Shown: piece after piece, positions 5,230-7,352 of the stretch
Position numbering within the stretch: the first letter of the stretch is position 1
How the letters are laid out: every line of letters starts with the position of its first letter
DNA from: Comamonadaceae bacterium
Lineage (GTDB): Bacteria > Pseudomonadota > Gammaproteobacteria > Burkholderiales > Burkholderiaceae_C
Length of the DNA stretch: 7,352 bases
Reading direction: 5' to 3'
Assembly: GCA_947374705.1 (NCBI GenBank)
Contig: CANCDA010000125.1
Span: 1 to 7,352 of the forward strand
Notes under the pieces: generated by a model
The model's input: the letters and a program-made list of their open reading frames with translations, nothing else
Database searches by the model: none
What the model was told of the DNA's origin: nothing
Translations under genes and position numbers: made by a program

Positions 5230-6402
5230 ATGAAATCAAATCCAAAAATCGTCGCTTCCACCATCAACACAGCCATCACCACAGCCATTGCCCTCCTGCT
5301 ATCAGGCGCTGCCCTGGCCGACGTCACCATCGGCGTCGTGCTGCCGCTCACCGGCCCTACTTCGGCCCTGGGCATCCCGATGAAAAACGCCATCGGCATG
5401 TGGCCGACCAGCATTGCCGGGCAAAAGCTCAACGTCATCATTCTGGACGACGCCACCGATCCCACCCTGGCCTCCAAAAATGCACGCCGCTTGGTCAGTG
5501 AAGACAAGGTGGACATGCTGATGGGATCGGCCGCCACACCCGCTGCCAATGCCGTGGCCGCCATCGCCGCCGAGTCCGGCACTATGCAACTGAGCTTCTC
5601 GCCCATTGACGTGTCCACAGCCAAGGCCCCATGGTCGTACAACATGCCCCAGTCCACGCTGGTGATGTCACACGCACTGGTGCAGCACATGAAGAAAAAC
5701 GGCGTCAAGACGGTGGGCTTTCTGGGCTACGCCGACGCGTTTGGCGAACTGTTCCTGCGTGACATGAAGATCAAGATGGCCGGCACGGATGTGAAGTTTG
5801 TCTCTGAGGAGCGCTTTGCCCGCACCGATACCAGCGTCACCGCGCAAGCCTTGAAGGTCACGGCGGGCAACCCAGACGCGATCTTCATCGTGGCCTCTGG
5901 CAGTGGCGCGGCCATGCCGCACAAAGCGCTGATCGAGCGCGGCTACAAAGGCAAGATTTACCAAACCCACGGCGCGGCCTCGCGTGACCTGATGCGCGTA
6001 GGCGGTAAAGATGTGGAAGGTGGCTACGTGGTCGCAGGCCCCGGCGTGGTGGCCGAGCAATTGCCTGCCAACCACCCGAGCAAGGCCGTCGCCCTGAAGT
6101 TCGTGCAGGACTGGGAGAAGACCTACGGCCCGAACAGCCGCAACACCTTTGCCGGCCATGCTTATGACGCCTCGATCATTCTGCAAAAAATCATTCCCAT
6201 TGCGCTGAAAACGGCCAAGCCAGGCACGCCTGAATTCCGGGGCGCTTTGAAGGCCGCCATGGAAAATTCGGGCCCTATCCCGCTGTTCCACGGCACGGTG
6301 AACTACACCGCCACCAACCACGGCGGCTACACCGACGACACCGGTGTGATCATGCGCATCGTCAACGGCGACTGGAAGCTGGACTCGGTCACGACCAAGT
6401 AA
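5230..6402 (+). CDS. ABC transporter substrate-binding protein, branched-chain amino acid (LIV) type, likely for aromatic acids
   Basis: A periplasmic ligand-binding protein (Peripla_BP_6/LivK fold, type I) that delivers substrate to the permeases encoded downstream. It has 390 residues. The start is supported by AGGAGA at 5218-5223, 6 nt before the ATG. Residues 1-30 form a signal peptide with a long hydrophobic core and likely cleavage after ALA (28-30), giving mature DVTIGVVLPLTGPTSALG. Other landmarks are DDATDPTLASKNARRLVSEDKVDMLMGS (73-100), TPAANAVAAIAAESG (103-117), VGFLGYADAFGE (162-173), HAYDASIIL (310-318) and the C-terminal NYTATNHGGYTDD (358-370). It lies 63 nt after the thioesterase gene with no terminator seen. 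LIV-type binding proteins beside CoA ligases are frequently aromatic-acid specific, as with the p-coumarate system of Rhodopseudomonas palustris, so a hydroxycinnamate or benzoate is the likely ligand rather than leucine. That assignment is inferred from context. Confidence 0.9.
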   Translation: MKSNPKIVASTINTAITTAIALLLSGAALADVTIGVVLPLTGPTSALGIPMKNAIGMWPTSIAGQKLNVIILDDATDPTLASKNARRLVSEDKVDMLMGSAATPAANAVAAIAAESGTMQLSFSPIDVSTAKAPWSYNMPQSTLVMSHALVQHMKKNGVKTVGFLGYADAFGELFLRDMKIKMAGTDVKFVSEERFARTDTSVTAQALKVTAGNPDAIFIVASGSGAAMPHKALIERGYKGKIYQTHGAASRDLMRVGGKDVEGGYVVAGPGVVAEQLPANHPSKAVALKFVQDWEKTYGPNSRNTFAGHAYDASIILQKIIPIALKTAKPGTPEFRGALKAAMENSGPIPLFHGTVNYTATNHGGYTDDTGVIMRIVNGDWKLDSVTTK

Positions 6403-6438
6403 GCCGAACGTTCAAACCTCTCTGAGAAGGCACCGCAC

Positions 6439-7352
6439 ATGGATTTGAATATCGCGAGCATTTTGATGCTTGATGGCCTGACCAACGCCGCGATTTATGC
6501 GCTGCTGGGCTTGGCCACGGTGCTGGTGTTCTCGGTCACCCGCATCATCTTCATCCCGCAGGGTGAATTTGTGACCTATGGTGCCCTGACGCTGGCGATT
6601 TTTCAAACCGGGCAAGTGCCTGGCACGGTGTGGCTGCTGCTCTTGCTGGCCGCACTGGCCGCGCTGGCCGAGGGCTGGCAACACTGGCAACGCCAACATG
6701 TGGTGATGCAGGCGGCCGTAGCCGCACTCAAGGTGATGGTACTGCCCAGCGTCATTGCAGCGCTGGCGGTGTGGGCCGCACCGCTGCAACTGCCGCTGCT
6801 GGTGCAAGCCGCCCTCACCTTGGCCATCGTGGCTGCGTTCGGGCCGCTGGTGTACCGGCTGGCTTACCAGTCGCTGGCCGATGCCTCGTCGCTGGTGCTG
6901 TTGATTGTCTCGGTCGGCGTGCACTTTGCTTTGACGGGTTTGGGCCTTTTGTTTTTTGGCGCCGAGGGTTACCGCAACCCCTCGTTCTGGGACGAGCGCT
7001 TTGCCGTCGCGGGCCTGTCCATCACGGGGCAGACCGTCATCATGTTTGTTGCTACCGTGGCCTTGATGGTGCTGCTGTGGCTGTTTTTTGAGCGCACGCT
7101 GTACGGCAAAGCCTTGCGTGCCACGGCGGTGAACCGCCTGGGCGCGCGGCTGATGGGCATCTCGTCCCAAAGCGCGGGCCAGCTCACGCTGATGATGGCG
7201 GCACTGATTGGTGCGCTCTCGGGCCTGCTGATCGGCCCGACCACCACCGTGTTTTATGACTCTGGTTTTTTGATTGGTCTCAAGGGTTTTGTAGCGGCGG
7301 TAGTCGGTGGGCTTGCCAGCTACCCCGTTGCGGCACTGGGCGCTTTGCTGGT
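6439..7352 (+). CDS. LIV-type ABC transporter permease, LivH family (C-terminus cut by window edge)
   Basis: Inner-membrane channel subunit working with the preceding binding protein. The ATG at 6439 has GAGAAGG (6424-6430) 8 nt upstream and lies 36 nt after the binding-protein stop. The 304 visible residues run to the window end without a stop. Hydrophobic segments are visible at about 16-36, 43-56, 62-77, 97-115, 118-138, 150-172, 198-217, 247-266 and 276-304. Family landmarks are GLTNAAIYALLGLATVLVFSVTR (13-35), the IPQGEF stretch (39-44), YRLAYQSLADASSLVLLIVSVGVHF (139-163), the EAA-loop-like GKALRATAVNRLGARLMGIS (223-242) contacting the ATPase, and GLKGFVAAVVGGLASYPVAALGALL (280-304). 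E. coli LivH is 308 residues in total, and this protein should end near 340. The excess lies between residues 78 and 135, where about one additional membrane segment seems to be inserted. LivM, LivG and LivF partners are expected to the right. Confidence 0.88.
   Translation, partial: MDLNIASILMLDGLTNAAIYALLGLATVLVFSVTRIIFIPQGEFVTYGALTLAIFQTGQVPGTVWLLLLLAALAALAEGWQHWQRQHVVMQAAVAALKVMVLPSVIAALAVWAAPLQLPLLVQAALTLAIVAAFGPLVYRLAYQSLADASSLVLLIVSVGVHFALTGLGLLFFGAEGYRNPSFWDERFAVAGLSITGQTVIMFVATVALMVLLWLFFERTLYGKALRATAVNRLGARLMGISSQSAGQLTLMMAALIGALSGLLIGPTTTVFYDSGFLIGLKGFVAAVVGGLASYPVAALGALL

Noticed and set aside
5668..6321. A 217-codon minus-strand open frame opposite the ABC binding-protein gene
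   Set aside because: It lies wholly within a confidently identified gene and has no convincing ribosome site or domain.
6406..6413. The 8 bp palindrome GAACGTTC between the binding-protein and permease genes
   Set aside because: It is too short to be meaningful, has no promoter-like elements around it, and the 36 nt gap is an ordinary operon spacer.
6412..7170. A 252-codon open frame on the minus strand opposite the permease gene
   Set aside because: The product is a Gln/His/Arg-rich low-complexity translation with no family resemblance, while the plus strand encodes a well-conserved LivH-type permease.

Overview
The window looks like a chromosomal segment of a Burkholderiales bacterium, probably Comamonadaceae (Polaromonas, Rhodoferax, Variovorax or Acidovorax type). 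The reasons are the GC-rich coding style, a Bug-family (TctC) binding protein, a branched-chain-type (LIV) ABC transporter beside CoA-dependent aromatic catabolism genes, and a short C-rich/G-rich intergenic hairpin repeat of a kind I associate with this group. The genus is inference; no rRNA or marker gene is present.

Left part (1-1791). A minus-strand gene, cut by the left edge, encodes an NAD-dependent uronate dehydrogenase (udh type). It is divergent from a plus-strand periplasmic TctC/Bug solute-binding protein. The roughly 260 bp between them holds a 29 bp imperfect palindrome that could be an operator. The two genes may form a small sugar-acid uptake and oxidation unit, but the ligand of the binding protein cannot be read from sequence.

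Right part (about 1864-7352). This is one co-directional cluster: enoyl-CoA hydratase (crotonase), feruloyl-CoA synthase-type CoA ligase, 4-hydroxybenzoyl-CoA thioesterase-type hotdog protein, LIV-type ABC substrate-binding protein, and the start of a LivH-type permease that runs off the right edge. The simplest reading is uptake of a hydroxycinnamate or similar aromatic acid (ferulate, p-coumarate), CoA activation, side-chain hydration and shortening, and release of the hydroxybenzoate or vanillate from CoA by the thioesterase. The ABC ATPases, the second permease and any dehydrogenase/thiolase or aldehyde dehydrogenase would lie beyond the window.

Regulation. The cluster starts with a good sigma-70-like promoter (TTGAAT, 17 bp, CATAAT). 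Its spacer is filled by a perfect 7 bp inverted repeat, the geometry of a repressor operator. The gap between the hydratase and ligase genes carries two inverted copies of a 37 bp hairpin repeat (30 of 37 positions identical). The second copy gives an artificial N-terminal extension to the ligase reading frame. I see no RNA genes, CRISPR array, transposase or prophage gene. The catabolic scheme is a variant of known pathways rather than an evidently new system. The points that merit a check are the operator architecture, the repeat pair, and the combination of a canonical-type hydratase with an aroyl-CoA thioesterase.
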